DNA from: Pelagibius marinus
GTDB lineage: Bacteria > Pseudomonadota > Alphaproteobacteria > Kiloniellales > Kiloniellaceae
Direction of reading: 5' to 3'
Length of the DNA: 64,000 nucleotides
NCBI RefSeq assembly: GCF_014925385.1
Contig: NZ_JACSDK010000014.1
Span: 248,001-312,000, forward strand
The notes below the pieces were generated by a model. The model searched no databases. It was not told where the DNA came from and worked only from the letters and a program-made list of their open reading frames with translations. The translations under genes were made by a program, and so were the position numbers. This document shows positions 19,313 to 28,552 of the stretch, one piece after another; the stretch's first letter is position 1; the number at the start of each line of letters is the position of its first letter.

Positions 19313-19426
19313 GGGCTTGGCCATAAGGGGGTTATGGCTGCAGGGATGCAGGCGCGACTTGGTATTGTTAGTATTATTTCGGTGTGACAATGAGACGCCG
19401 GCAAGGCGGCAGGAGCGGAAATAAGC

Positions 19427-21361
19427 GTGGCACAAATCGGTCATAACAGGCGTCCCACCCCCTTACTGGATCGAGTCGAGGAACCGGCCGATCTGCGCAA
19501 GCTGAATGAAGAGCAGCTGCGCGATTTCGCCGACGAGTTGCGGTCGGAGATGATCGAGGCGGTCTCGGCGACCGGCGGCCACCTGGGCGCCGGCCTGGGG
19601 GTGGTCGAACTTACCACCGCGCTGCACTACGTCTTCGATACGCCCCGCGACAAGCTGATCTGGGACGTCTCCCATCAGTGCTATCCGCACAAGATCCTGA
19701 CCGGCCGGCGCGACCGCATGCGCAGCCTGCGCCAGGGCGGCGGCCTCTCCGGCTTCACCAGCCGCAAGGAGAGCGTCTACGACCCCTTCGGCGCGGCGCA
19801 CAGCTCGACCTCGATTTCCGCCGGCCTGGGATTCTCCGTGGCGCGCGACTTCCGCGGCGAGGACAACGCCGTCATCGCGGTGATCGGCGACGGCGCCATG
19901 AGCGCGGGCATGGCCTACGAGGCGATGAACAATGCCGGGGCCATGAACTCGCGGCTCATCGTCATCCTCAACGACAACGACATGTCGATCGCGCCGCCGG
20001 TGGGCGCCATGAGCGCCTATCTGTCGCAGCTGATCTCCTCGAAGCCCTTCCTTTCGGTGCGCTCCATCGGGCGCGAACTCGCCAAGCGCTTCCCACGGCC
20101 CATCGAAATGGCCGCCAAGCGGGCCGAGGAATACGCCCGCGGCCTTCTGACCGGCGGCACCCTTTTCGAGGAGCTCGGCTTCTTCTACGTCGGTCCCATC
20201 GACGGTCACAACCTGGACCACCTGCTACCGGTGCTGAAGAACGTGCGCGATTCGCACTACGAGGGCCCGGTGCTGATCCACTGCGTGACCCAGAAGGGCA
20301 AGGGCTACGAGCCGGCCGAGGCCGCCGCCGACAAGTATCACGGCGTCGCCAAGTTCGACGTGGTCACCGGCAAGCAGGCCAAGGGCACGCCCAAGGCGCC
20401 GAGCTATCAGAACGTTTTCGCCGCCGGGCTGATCGCCGAGGCCGAGCACGACGACACCATCGTCGCGGTGACCGCCGCCATGCCCTCGGGCACGGGGCTC
20501 AACAAGTTCGCCGAACGTTTCCCGGAGCGCATGTTCGATGTCGGCATCGCCGAGCAGCACGCCGTCACCTTCTGCGCCGGCATGGCCTGCGAGGGCTTCA
20601 AGCCCTTCGCAGCGATCTACTCCACCTTCCTGCAGCGCGGCTACGACCAGGTGGTCCATGACGTGGCGATTCAGAGCCTGCCGGTGCGCTTCGCCATCGA
20701 CCGCGCCGGGATGGTCGGCGCCGACGGCGTCACCCACCAGGGCAGCTACGACCTGGCCTACCTGGGCTGCCTGCCGAACTTCGTCATCATGGCGCCCAGC
20801 GACGAGGTCGAGCTGATGCACATGGTGGCGACCTCCTGTCTGATCGACGACCGCCCCTCGGCCATGCGCTATCCGCGCGGCGAGGCCATGGGCATCGAGA
20901 TGCCGGCGCGCGGCACGCCGCTGGCGATCGGCAAGGGCCGCATCCTGCGCGAGGGCAACAAGGTGGCGATTCTGTCCCTCGGCACGCGCCTCGCCGACGC
21001 CCTGGCGGCGGCCGATGACCTGGCGGCCCGCGGGCTTTCCACCACCGTGGCCGATGCCCGCTTCGCCAAGCCGCTGGACGAGGATCTGGTGCGCCGCCTG
21101 GCGCGCGAGCACGAGGTGCTGGTGACCGTGGAGGAGGGCGCCATTGGCGGCTTCGCCACCCAGGTCATGCAGTTCCTGGCCCTGGAAGGCGTCTTCGACA
21201 AGGGGCTGAAGTTCCGCCCCTTGACCCTGCCGGACCGCTGGATCGACCACGACAAGCCGGACGCGCAGATTGCCCAGGCCGGCCTGGACCGTGCCGGTAT
21301 CCTCGCCGCCGTCTTGGGGGCGCTGGGTCAGGACGAACTGGAGTCGCCCGTCCGGGCCTGA
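19427..21361 (+). CDS. dxs: 1-deoxy-D-xylulose-5-phosphate synthase
   Basis: First enzyme of the MEP isoprenoid pathway: joins pyruvate and glyceraldehyde 3-phosphate with thiamine diphosphate. It is 644 residues, the usual length. The ThDP motif is [18 protein letters not shown]; the N-terminal block [19 protein letters not shown] and the transketolase-like middle ([18 protein letters not shown]) are clear. The start is GTG at 19427 with AGGAGCGG upstream. A 114-bp gap after ispA may hold its own promoter. Confidence 0.97.
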   Translation: MAQIGHNRRPTPLLDRVEEPADLRKLNEEQLRDFADELRSEMIEAVSATGGHLGAGLGVVELTTALHYVFDTPRDKLIWDVSHQCYPHKILTGRRDRMRSLRQGGGLSGFTSRKESVYDPFGAAHSSTSISAGLGFSVARDFRGEDNAVIAVIGDGAMSAGMAYEAMNNAGAMNSRLIVILNDNDMSIAPPVGAMSAYLSQLISSKPFLSVRSIGRELAKRFPRPIEMAAKRAEEYARGLLTGGTLFEELGFFYVGPIDGHNLDHLLPVLKNVRDSHYEGPVLIHCVTQKGKGYEPAEAAADKYHGVAKFDVVTGKQAKGTPKAPSYQNVFAAGLIAEAEHDDTIVAVTAAMPSGTGLNKFAERFPERMFDVGIAEQHAVTFCAGMACEGFKPFAAIYSTFLQRGYDQVVHDVAIQSLPVRFAIDRAGMVGADGVTHQGSYDLAYLGCLPNFVIMAPSDEVELMHMVATSCLIDDRPSAMRYPRGEAMGIEMPARGTPLAIGKGRILREGNKVAILSLGTRLADALAAADDLAARGLSTTVADARFAKPLDEDLVRRLAREHEVLVTVEEGAIGGFATQVMQFLALEGVFDKGLKFRPLTLPDRWIDHDKPDAQIAQAGLDRAGILAAVLGALGQDELESPVRA

Positions 21362-21449
21362 CGGCGGGTTCCCAAGCAAGGCGCCGTGCATAGCGGCTCT
21401 GCGCGCGGAGAGGGTTCTCGCTCTCCGTTAAAATCGGCATAGTGCAAAC

Positions 21450-22874
21450 ATGTCCGGAGCACTTCTCCCCGACGCCGCGGCCTTGGCCGGCGGCGCGCCT
21501 TCTGCTGTTGCCTTATGGCGCCGCGAGATTCTCGCGACGCTGCGGCTGGCGGCGCCGCTGGTCTTCACCCAGCTGGCGATGATCGGCATCAACACCACGG
21601 ACATCGTGATGATGGGCTGGCTGGGGCCCGAGGAGCTGGCGGCCGGCGCCCTGGGCATGAACATCTTCATCCCGCTGTTCCTCTTCGGCCTGGGCATCGC
21701 CACGGTGGTGGCGCCGATGACCGCGCAGGCGCTCGGCGCGCGCGATTTCCGCGGCGTGCGCCGCACGGTGCGCCAGGGCTTCTGGCTGACGCTGCTGTTC
21801 GGGGCGATCTTCACCGCCATCATCTTCAACGGCCGCTGGGTGCTGCTGGCCTTCGGGCAGGAGCCGGCGATCGCGCTGCTGGCCGAGGACTATTTGCAGG
21901 CCGTTGCTTGGTCGCTGCTGCCCAGCCTGTGGTTCGTGGTGCTGCGCAGCTTCGTGACCGCCCATTCACGGCCGCGTTCGGTGCTGGTCATCACCCTGGT
22001 GGCGGTCGGGGTCAACGCGATCTCGAACTACGGCTTGATGTTCGGCCACTTCGGCCTGCCGCGCTGGGGATTGATGGGTGCCGGCGTCACCAGTTCCATC
22101 GTGCAGGCCCTCTCGTTCCTGGCGCTGCTCGGCTACGTGCGGTGGGACCGGCGTTTCCGCCGCTATGCCATCCTGCTGCGATTCTGGCGCCCGGACTGGG
22201 GGCGCTTTTTCGAGCTGTTCCGCATCGGCGTGCCGATCGGCTTGACCATCGTCGCCGAGGCCGGACTGTTCTCCGCTGCCGCCTTCCTTATGGGCCTTAT
22301 CAGCACCGAGGCCCTGGCCGCCCACGCCATCGCCCTGCAGTGCGCGGCTGTCGCCTTCATGGTGCCGCTGGGCCTGGGCCAGGCGGCGGTGGTGCGCGTC
22401 GGCCTGGCCGCCGGCGCGCGTGATCACGACGGCGTCACCCGCGCCGGCTGGGCGGCGCTCATCGCCGGTTCCCTCTTCATGGCCTGCTCGGCGCTGGTCT
22501 TCTGGTTCGCCGGCCAATTCCTGGTCGGGCTCTTCCTCGACCTCGCGGCGCCGGAGAACGCCGAGGTGGTGGAGCTGGCTGTCGCCTTCCTGGTCATCGC
22601 CGCCCTGTTCCAGCTGGTCGACGGCGGACAGGTCATCGGCGTCCATGCCTTGCGCGGCCTCAGCGACACCACTGTGCCCATGTGGCTGGCCATCGGCGGC
22701 TACTGGTCGATCGGCTTCGTCGCCTCGGTGGTGCTGGCCTTCCCCTTGGGCTTGGGCGGGCGCGGCGTCTGGATGGGCCTCGCCTGCGGCCTGGCTTTCG
22801 TCGCCTCTGCGGTGATCTGGCGCTTCCACCGCCGCCGGCGCTACCTGCCCAACGCGGGTCTCGTTGGGCAATGA
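21450..22874 (+). CDS. MATE-family efflux transporter
   Basis: A multidrug/toxin exporter of the MATE (NorM) family, 474 residues, with about 12 membrane helices in two halves. Typical parts are APLVFTQLAMIGINTTDIVM near the N-terminus and IGVPIGLTIVAEAGLFSAAA at the start of the second half. It probably uses a sodium or proton gradient to export cationic compounds. Its stop overlaps the tlyA start as ATGA, so the two are translationally coupled, even though their functions seem unrelated. Confidence 0.93.
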   Translation: MSGALLPDAAALAGGAPSAVALWRREILATLRLAAPLVFTQLAMIGINTTDIVMMGWLGPEELAAGALGMNIFIPLFLFGLGIATVVAPMTAQALGARDFRGVRRTVRQGFWLTLLFGAIFTAIIFNGRWVLLAFGQEPAIALLAEDYLQAVAWSLLPSLWFVVLRSFVTAHSRPRSVLVITLVAVGVNAISNYGLMFGHFGLPRWGLMGAGVTSSIVQALSFLALLGYVRWDRRFRRYAILLRFWRPDWGRFFELFRIGVPIGLTIVAEAGLFSAAAFLMGLISTEALAAHAIALQCAAVAFMVPLGLGQAAVVRVGLAAGARDHDGVTRAGWAALIAGSLFMACSALVFWFAGQFLVGLFLDLAAPENAEVVELAVAFLVIAALFQLVDGGQVIGVHALRGLSDTTVPMWLAIGGYWSIGFVASVVLAFPLGLGGRGVWMGLACGLAFVASAVIWRFHRRRRYLPNAGLVGQ

Positions 22875-23623
22875 GCAAGTCGAAGGTCGCTAAGACCCGC
22901 GCGGATCTGGCGCTGGTCGAGCGCGGCCTGGTGGAAAGCCGCGCCAAGGCCCAGGCCCTGATCATGGCCGGCAAGGTCTTCGCCGGGGAGCGCAAGCTGG
23001 CCAAGGCCGGCGAGAGCGTCGCCGAGGACCAGGCGTTGGAGGTGCGCGGCCAGGACCACCCCTGGGTCAGCCGCGGCGGCCTGAAGCTGGCCCACGCGCT
23101 GCAGGCTTTCGACCTCGACCCCGCGGGGTTGACCTGCCTCGACGTCGGCGCCTCCACCGGCGGCTTCACCGACGTGCTGCTCCAGCACGGCGCCGCCAGG
23201 GTCTACGCCGTCGACGTGGGTCACGGCCAGCTGGCCTGGCAGCTGCGCAACGATCCCCGCGTCGTGGTGCTGGAGCGCACCAACGCCCGCACCCTGACGG
23301 CCGAACAGGTGCCGGAGCCGGTCGACCTGCTGGTCTGTGACGCCAGCTTCATCGGCCTGGAGATATTGCTGCCGGCCCCGCTCGCCCTCACCGCGCCCGG
23401 CGCCGTCATGGCGGTGCTGATCAAGCCGCAGTTCGAGGTCGGCAAGGAGCGGGTCGGCAAGGGCGGCGTGGTGCGCGACCCGGCGCTGCACGAAGAGGTC
23501 TGCGCGCGGATCCGGGCCTGGGTCGAGGCGCAGCCCGGCTGGACCGTCGAGGGCGTCGTCGAGAGCCCCATCACCGGCCCCGAGGGCAACAAGGAATTTC
23601 TTCTTGTCGCCCGCAGAGCTTAA
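22871..23623 (+). CDS. tlyA: TlyA-family rRNA (cytidine-2'-O)-methyltransferase
   Basis: Methylates ribosomal RNA cytidines, a modification linked to capreomycin sensitivity in mycobacteria. Its 250 residues have an N-terminal S4-like RNA-binding domain (RADLALVERGLVESRAKAQA, then WVSRGGLKL) and a SAM-binding FtsJ-like domain (LDVGASTGGFTDVLLQHGA). The ATG at 22871 is set by the ATGA overlap with the MATE gene. Confidence 0.93.
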   Translation: MSKSKVAKTRADLALVERGLVESRAKAQALIMAGKVFAGERKLAKAGESVAEDQALEVRGQDHPWVSRGGLKLAHALQAFDLDPAGLTCLDVGASTGGFTDVLLQHGAARVYAVDVGHGQLAWQLRNDPRVVVLERTNARTLTAEQVPEPVDLLVCDASFIGLEILLPAPLALTAPGAVMAVLIKPQFEVGKERVGKGGVVRDPALHEEVCARIRAWVEAQPGWTVEGVVESPITGPEGNKEFLLVARRA

Positions 23624-23685
23624 GGGTTCTTTGAGGGGGATCGCCTAGCCTTGCCGCTTCGCAGCAGACGCGGGAGAGCTGCGGC

Positions 23686-24165
23686 ATGAAGCGGTATGGC
23701 AAGAAAGTGAAGTGGAACGCCAAGGCGGTGCTCGGCCTCGGGCTGGCGCTGATGGTGATCCTTGCCGCCAGCCAGGTCACCACCTTCTTCCGCTACTGGA
23801 TCTGGGGGCCGAACACCGGCCACCGCATCGCCGGGCTCAGCAGCGGCCACTACGAGCGCCGCTTCCCCGCGATCCTGCGGGACTCGGCCACCTTCGGCTA
23901 CGTCCTGATGAACGAAGGCGAGCGGCTCACGCTTGATTACGATCTCACCATCAACGAAGGCACGGTTTCCTTCGCGGTATGGAAGTGGCCGCCCTTCGCC
24001 AACCGCCCGCAGTATGTCGGGCCGCGCATCATCGAAGCGGGCGGCAGCGGCCGCATCGACTTTGTCGCCCAGGGCTTGGGCTTCTACCGCATCTACATGT
24101 ACGCGCACCGCTGGCAGGGGGACGTCTCGGTCGATTGGCGCGCCTCGGACCGCGGCGAGGGCTGA
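23686..24165 (+). CDS. Membrane-anchored protein, first of a tandem paralogue pair
   Basis: A 159-residue protein with a basic N-terminus, one membrane helix (about residues 14-33, VLGLGLALMVILAASQV) and an outer beta-rich domain. It matches the next gene along its length: SGHYERR at 53-59, IN-E-G at 89-92, WKWP at 99-102 and SVDWR at 148-152 align with SGHFERH, INRG, WRWP and SLDWR there. I do not know the family. It follows tlyA by about 60 bp on the same strand. Confidence 0.75.
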   Translation: MKRYGKKVKWNAKAVLGLGLALMVILAASQVTTFFRYWIWGPNTGHRIAGLSSGHYERRFPAILRDSATFGYVLMNEGERLTLDYDLTINEGTVSFAVWKWPPFANRPQYVGPRIIEAGGSGRIDFVAQGLGFYRIYMYAHRWQGDVSVDWRASDRGEG

Positions 24166-24168
24166 ACC

Positions 24169-24639
24169 ATGGGGAAGCACGTTTACGAACTTAAGGGCCG
24201 CGCCAAGACCTGGGCCGCGGTTACAGTTTTCGTCATCTTGGCCTGGACCTTCTTCGGCCAGAGCTTCTTCAACTTCAACCTCGGCTTCTTCAACCGCGGC
24301 TACCAGGTCGCCTCGCTGCGCAGCGGTCACTTCGAGCGCCACGGCATCCACTGGCAGCAGCACGACGTGACGGTCGGCCATGTCGTGTCGCTGGGCGGCG
24401 AGACGGCGACGCTGGATCTCGATGCGGAAATCAACCGCGGTATCCTGGTCGTTCACGCCTGGCGCTGGCCGGCCTTCTTCTACGACGAACCGACGGTTTA
24501 CCGCCTGCGCCTGGAAAAGGACGCGCAGCAGCGCACCCGGTTTCCGCTGGAGGGGGCGGGGATCTACGTGCTCTCGGTCAACGGCATCTATTTCGGCGGC
24601 GATCTGTCGCTCGATTGGCGGACGGGTGAAGACGGCTAG
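24169..24639 (+). CDS. Membrane-anchored protein, second of a tandem paralogue pair
   Basis: A 156-residue protein with a membrane helix near residues 15-33 and an extracytoplasmic domain that aligns with the preceding gene (SGHFERH at 52-58, INRG at 88-91, WRWP at 98-101, SLDWR at 147-151). It begins three bases after the first gene's stop, so the two are one translation unit, most likely from tandem duplication. They may form a heteromer. Function unknown. Its 3' end touches the convergent acetylpolyamine amidohydrolase gene (4-bp overlap of stops). Confidence 0.75.
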   Translation: MGKHVYELKGRAKTWAAVTVFVILAWTFFGQSFFNFNLGFFNRGYQVASLRSGHFERHGIHWQQHDVTVGHVVSLGGETATLDLDAEINRGILVVHAWRWPAFFYDEPTVYRLRLEKDAQQRTRFPLEGAGIYVLSVNGIYFGGDLSLDWRTGEDG

Positions 24640-25667
24640 CTTCGTCCTTCGAAGCCCAGCAGCACGTTCACCGCGTTGACGCCGATCTCCGCCACCGCGT
24701 AGCCGCCTTCCATGACGAAGAGCGTCGGCTTGCCGAGCCTGGCGATGGTCTGGCCGATGACGAAGTAGTCTTCCGACTTCAGCTTGAACTGCGAGATCGG
24801 GTCCTTCTCGAAGGTGTCGACGCCCAGCGAGACGACAACGGCCTCCGGACCGTAGGCGGCGATCCTGGCGCAGGCATCCTGCAGCGCGGCCAGCCAGACA
24901 TCGAAGCCGCTGCCCCAGGCCAGCGGGTAGTTGGCGTTGCAGCCCGCGCCGGCGCCTTCGCCGGTCTCGTCCTCGTAGCCGAGGAAGAAGGGGAACTCCT
25001 GGCGTGGGTGACCGTGAATCGAGGCGAAGAAGACGTCTGGGCGGTCGTAGAAGATCGCCTGGGTGCCGTTGCCGTGATGATAGTCGACGTCCAGCACCGC
25101 GACCCGCCCGGCGCCGGCGTCGATGAAGGATTGTGCGGCGACGGCAGCGTTGTTCAGGAAGCAGTAGCCGCCGTAGAAATCGGCGGCGGCGTGATGGCCC
25201 GGCGGCCGGCAGAGCGCGAAGGCCGAGGTCGCGCCCTGGTGCAGCTCGTCGGCGCCGCTCAGCGCCACGTCCACGGCGGCGGTCGCGGCCTGCCAGGTGC
25301 CGGCGGTGATCGGCGTGCCGGCGTCGAAGGAGAAGTAGGAGAGCTTGCCGTCGATGTGCTCCGGCTCGATCTGGCGCAGGCCGCGCACAGGCCAGACCAG
25401 GGGCAGAGCGTCGTAGTCGCGGCCTTCGGCGGTCCAGAGATCCCAGGCCTTCTCGAGGAATTTCACGTAGCCGGCGTCGTGAACTTTCAGAATGGGGTCA
25501 AGCCCGTGTTGCGTCGGCCCCGTTACCGGCCCCAGCTCGGATGCTTTCACCCTCTCCAGCACCGTCTCGGCGCGTGAGGGCATTTCGACGGCGGGCTCCA
25601 TCTGGCCGTTGATGAGCTCCAGCTTGGCGTGGTGCAGCTTGTGCTTTTCGCTGTAGATGGTCTTCAC
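24636..25667 (-). CDS. Acetylpolyamine amidohydrolase (HDAC superfamily)
   Basis: Hydrolyses N-acetylated polyamines such as acetylputrescine to the free amine and acetate. The 343-residue protein resembles Mycoplana-type acetylpolyamine amidohydrolase from the first residues (IYSEKHKLHHAK). The active site is complete: His158 and His159, zinc ligands Asp194, His196 and Asp283 (GVDTFEKDP), and Tyr322 in EGGY. It starts with GTG at 25667, overlapping the amidase stop as GTGA. Last gene of the polyamine transport operon, which strongly supports a polyamine substrate. Confidence 0.92.
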   Translation of the reverse strand: MKTIYSEKHKLHHAKLELINGQMEPAVEMPSRAETVLERVKASELGPVTGPTQHGLDPILKVHDAGYVKFLEKAWDLWTAEGRDYDALPLVWPVRGLRQIEPEHIDGKLSYFSFDAGTPITAGTWQAATAAVDVALSGADELHQGATSAFALCRPPGHHAAADFYGGYCFLNNAAVAAQSFIDAGAGRVAVLDVDYHHGNGTQAIFYDRPDVFFASIHGHPRQEFPFFLGYEDETGEGAGAGCNANYPLAWGSGFDVWLAALQDACARIAAYGPEAVVVSLGVDTFEKDPISQFKLKSEDYFVIGQTIARLGKPTLFVMEGGYAVAEIGVNAVNVLLGFEGRS

Positions 25668-26575
25668 GGAAGGGGGTCCTCGACAAGCGTGACGTGATCG
25701 GCTCGCCAGGCGCCGGGCCAGACTTCGGCGCCGGTCTCGCGCAGGCGGCGGATCTCAGCAAAGGGAATGTCATGGGCGAGCATCATCGGGCCGTCGGCTT
25801 CGTGCTCGGCCAGCGGCGGTATGGCTTCCAGCACGCCGTGCATGCCCAGGCTCGGCTCGCAGGGCAGGTAGAGGGCACAGGCGCCGACATTGCTGTGGTT
25901 CAGCGTGGTGCCGGGGGAGCGCCCGATGACGCCGGCCGTGGCTACCGCGCAAACCAGCTCGACCGCGCGCGCCTTGGCGCAGCCGGAGACCCGCGAGTAG
26001 CCCGAGAGCCGGTGGGTCATCGAGGGCACGAGGAGAAGGTCCGGGGCCTGCGGTGCCAGCAGGACCGAGAGTGCCGGCATCTCGACGTCCAGGCAGATCA
26101 AGGTGGCGATCTTGAGCCCTTCCCACTCGACGATGTGAAGTTCGTCGCCGGGCGTGAGGTTCCAGTAGTCCGGCTCCTGCTCGCCGGGCGTGAGGGAGAG
26201 TTTGTCCTGGGGGATCGCACGGCCGTCGGGCAGCAGCAGCCAGGCGCGGTTGGTGGAGCCGCCCTCTACCGGCCAGGGCATGGTGCCGGCCAGCAGGCCG
26301 ATGCCGTGGCGGGCGGGCAGGTCGCGCAGCAGTTCCAGCGCGCTCGGGGCCTGCTCGGCCATCCAGGCGATCTCCTTGTCGGAAGGGAGCCCTTCCGGTT
26401 TGAAGGACAGCCAGGCTTCGGCGGCGTATTCCGGCATGACCAGCAGCTTCGCGCCGCTGGCGGCGGCCTCGGCCATCTTGGCGTCCACATGGTCGGCCCA
26501 GGCGCCGAGACCGTCCAGCGGCGTCGAGAGGTTGGTGGACCAGAGGGCCAGGGTGAAGGTGGTTGGGGGAGTCAT
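25664..26575 (-). CDS. Nitrilase-superfamily carbon-nitrogen hydrolase, probable polyamine amidase
   Basis: A cytoplasmic amidase with the Glu-Lys-Cys triad in place: Glu49 in VMPEYA, Lys125 in QDKLSLTPGEQ and Cys161 in LICLDVEMP. The 303-residue length fits a single nitrilase-fold domain. It is encoded between the polyamine-binding protein and the acetylpolyamine amidohydrolase. A role on carbamoyl- or acyl-polyamines (for instance N-carbamoylputrescine) is therefore the best guess, but the family has many substrates and the sequence alone does not decide. Confidence 0.85.
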   Translation of the reverse strand: MTPPTTFTLALWSTNLSTPLDGLGAWADHVDAKMAEAAASGAKLLVMPEYAAEAWLSFKPEGLPSDKEIAWMAEQAPSALELLRDLPARHGIGLLAGTMPWPVEGGSTNRAWLLLPDGRAIPQDKLSLTPGEQEPDYWNLTPGDELHIVEWEGLKIATLICLDVEMPALSVLLAPQAPDLLLVPSMTHRLSGYSRVSGCAKARAVELVCAVATAGVIGRSPGTTLNHSNVGACALYLPCEPSLGMHGVLEAIPPLAEHEADGPMMLAHDIPFAEIRRLRETGAEVWPGAWRADHVTLVEDPLP

Positions 26576-26599
26576 GGGTCTACCCTGCGGCGAGAGGCG

Positions 26600-26621
26600 G
26601 AGGCGGGCCCCGGCCCGCCTC
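26600..26621 (-). terminator. GC-rich hairpin after the polyamine-binding protein gene
   Basis: GAGGCGGGCC and GGCCCGCCTC form a 10-bp perfect stem with a 2-nt centre, between the binding-protein gene and the amidase gene. There is no U-tract, so it may be a 3'-end stabiliser or a partial attenuator that keeps binding-protein mRNA more abundant than the enzyme genes. Confidence 0.5.
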
Positions 26622-26633
26622 CTGCCGTTCGGC

Positions 26634-27692
26634 TTACTTCTTCAGGCGCGTCCAAACCTTGTTGCGCAACTCACGCGCGGCCGGCGAACAGTTCAGGTTC
26701 GGCCGCAGGCGGTCGGCAAATTCTTCGGGCATGACGACCGCCGGGTCGGTCTTCAGCGAGTCGTCCATGAACGCGCCGGAGCCGCGGATGGCGTTCATGT
26801 AGCCGGTGAAGTTGGACGCCATGGCGGCATTCTCCGGCGCCATCATCCAGTTGATGAAGGTCTTGGCGTTTTCCTTGTTGGGCGCCGAGGACGGCACGAC
26901 GAAGTTGTCGGCCCAGAAGGTGATGCCTTCCTTGGGGTACATGTAGGTCGCGCTCGGCAGCTTTTCCTTGGTGCGGTGCGAGGCGCCGTTCCACTGCATA
27001 TGAGCGACCACCTCACCGGCAGCCATGCGGTCAATGGTGCCATCGGAGTTGTAGGTGGCGACGAAGGGCTTCTGCTTCTCCAGCACGTCGAGGATTTTCT
27101 GCGCGTCCTTTGAGTCTTCGGTGCACTTAGAGACGCCGACGTAGTAGGCGGCGGCGTTGTAGACCTCGACCTCGTCGTTCAGCATGGCGATCTGCCCTTT
27201 GAGGGCGTCGCGCGGCTCGAAGACTTCCTTCCAGGAATTCTCCAGTTTGCCGGTCTTGGCGGAGTCGTAGGTGAAGCCGGTGGTGCCCCACATGTAGGGC
27301 GCCGAGTAGCTGCGCTCGGGATCGAAGGGCTGGGCGTTGTGAGGGGCCATGACGTTGGCGAAGTTCGACATGGAGCCGGCGTCGATCTTCTCGGCCAGGC
27401 CTTCGTCGATCATGATCTTGACCATGTAGTCGGAAGGCACCACCACGTCGTAGCCGGAGGCACCGGCCTGCAGCTTGGCCAGCATGGTTTCATTCGAATC
27501 GTAGACGTCGAGCGTCACCTTGATGCCGGTGTCGGCTTCGAATTTCTTCAGCAGGTCGGGGGGGAAGTAGTTCGACCAGTTGTAGAGAAACAACTCGCCC
27601 TCGGCCTGGGCGCTGCCCGCGGTGAGGGGCCCCATCGTGAGAGCCAGGGTCGCCGCGCAGGCGACGCTACCCAAGAGTTTCTTAAATGCCAT
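26634..27692 (-). CDS. Polyamine ABC transporter substrate-binding protein (PotD/PotF type)
   Basis: Periplasmic receptor for putrescine or spermidine. The signal peptide is MAFKKLLGSVACAATLALT..., cleaved near SAQA-EG. The mature start ELFLYNWSNYFPPDLLKKFE is the hallmark of the PotD/PotF family, with WGTTGFTYDS and a long conserved C-lobe following. The ATG at 27692 has GGAGG 8 nt upstream. It is 352 residues. Ligand choice between putrescine and spermidine cannot be read from the sequence alone. Confidence 0.93.
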   Translation of the reverse strand: MAFKKLLGSVACAATLALTMGPLTAGSAQAEGELFLYNWSNYFPPDLLKKFEADTGIKVTLDVYDSNETMLAKLQAGASGYDVVVPSDYMVKIMIDEGLAEKIDAGSMSNFANVMAPHNAQPFDPERSYSAPYMWGTTGFTYDSAKTGKLENSWKEVFEPRDALKGQIAMLNDEVEVYNAAAYYVGVSKCTEDSKDAQKILDVLEKQKPFVATYNSDGTIDRMAAGEVVAHMQWNGASHRTKEKLPSATYMYPKEGITFWADNFVVPSSAPNKENAKTFINWMMAPENAAMASNFTGYMNAIRGSGAFMDDSLKTDPAVVMPEEFADRLRPNLNCSPAARELRNKVWTRLKK

Positions 27693-27757
27693 TTGAGCCT
27701 CCAATTTTCTGTCGCGCGGCTATTTCGACTTATAAACGCGGCGCCGCGTTGCCGCGG

Positions 27758-28552
27758 CTACCGTCGCATCCTGCCGATCAGGAAGGACAGGGTGACGAAG
27801 AGGATAGAGACGATCAGCATCAGCGAGGAGATCGCGTTGACCTCCGGGGTGATGCCGATGCGGATCATGCCGAAAATATAGACCGGCAGCGTGGTCGCAC
27901 CGGCGCCGGCGACGAAGTAGGTGATGACGAAGTCGTCCAGCGAGATGATGAAAGCCAGCATGCCGCCCGAGAGGATGCCGGGCCAGAGCAGCGGCAGGGT
28001 CACGCGCTGGAAGGCCTGCCAGTCGTTGGCGTAGAGATCGGCGGCGGCTTCGCCCAGGGCCTTGTCCATGCCCTCCAGGCGGGCGCGGATCGGCAGGTAG
28101 GCGAAGGGAATGCAGAACACGGTATGGGCGACGATCACCGTCAGCAGCCCCAGCTTGAAGCCGATCAGGATGAAGAACAGCAAGGTGGCCACGGCGGTCA
28201 CGATCTCCGGCACCACCAGCGGCAGGGCGATGAGCCCGGAGATGCCGTCGGCGCCGCGGAAGCGGCCCTTGGCCATGCCCAGCGCCGCCAGGGTCGCGGC
28301 CAGGGTGGCGGCCAGTGTCGACACCGAGGCGACGATCAGCGAGTTGCCGGCGGCGCGGACGATGTCGTCGTTGTCCAGGACGACGCCGTACCACTGGGTC
28401 GAGAAGCCGCTCCAGATCGTCGCCAGGCGGTTCTCGTTGAAGCTCAAAGCGATGAGCACGAGGATCGGCAGGTAGAGATAGGCGAAGAACACCCAGGTCG
28501 TCGCGCGGATGCCGCGGAAGCGCCACAGCGGGTTGGTGACGTCGACGCGCAT
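27758..28552 (-). CDS. Polyamine ABC transporter permease (PotC/PotI type)
   Basis: Inner-membrane channel subunit, 264 residues with about six helices. The EAA loop that contacts the ATPase is visible as ALGEAAADLYANDWQAFQRV followed by TLP. The start FFAYLYLPILVLIALSFNE is typical of PotC/PotI. Its ATG overlaps the stop of the partner permease (TGATG type), so the two are made together. Confidence 0.93.
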   Translation of the reverse strand: MRVDVTNPLWRFRGIRATTWVFFAYLYLPILVLIALSFNENRLATIWSGFSTQWYGVVLDNDDIVRAAGNSLIVASVSTLAATLAATLAALGMAKGRFRGADGISGLIALPLVVPEIVTAVATLLFFILIGFKLGLLTVIVAHTVFCIPFAYLPIRARLEGMDKALGEAAADLYANDWQAFQRVTLPLLWPGILSGGMLAFIISLDDFVITYFVAGAGATTLPVYIFGMIRIGITPEVNAISSLMLIVSILFVTLSFLIGRMRR

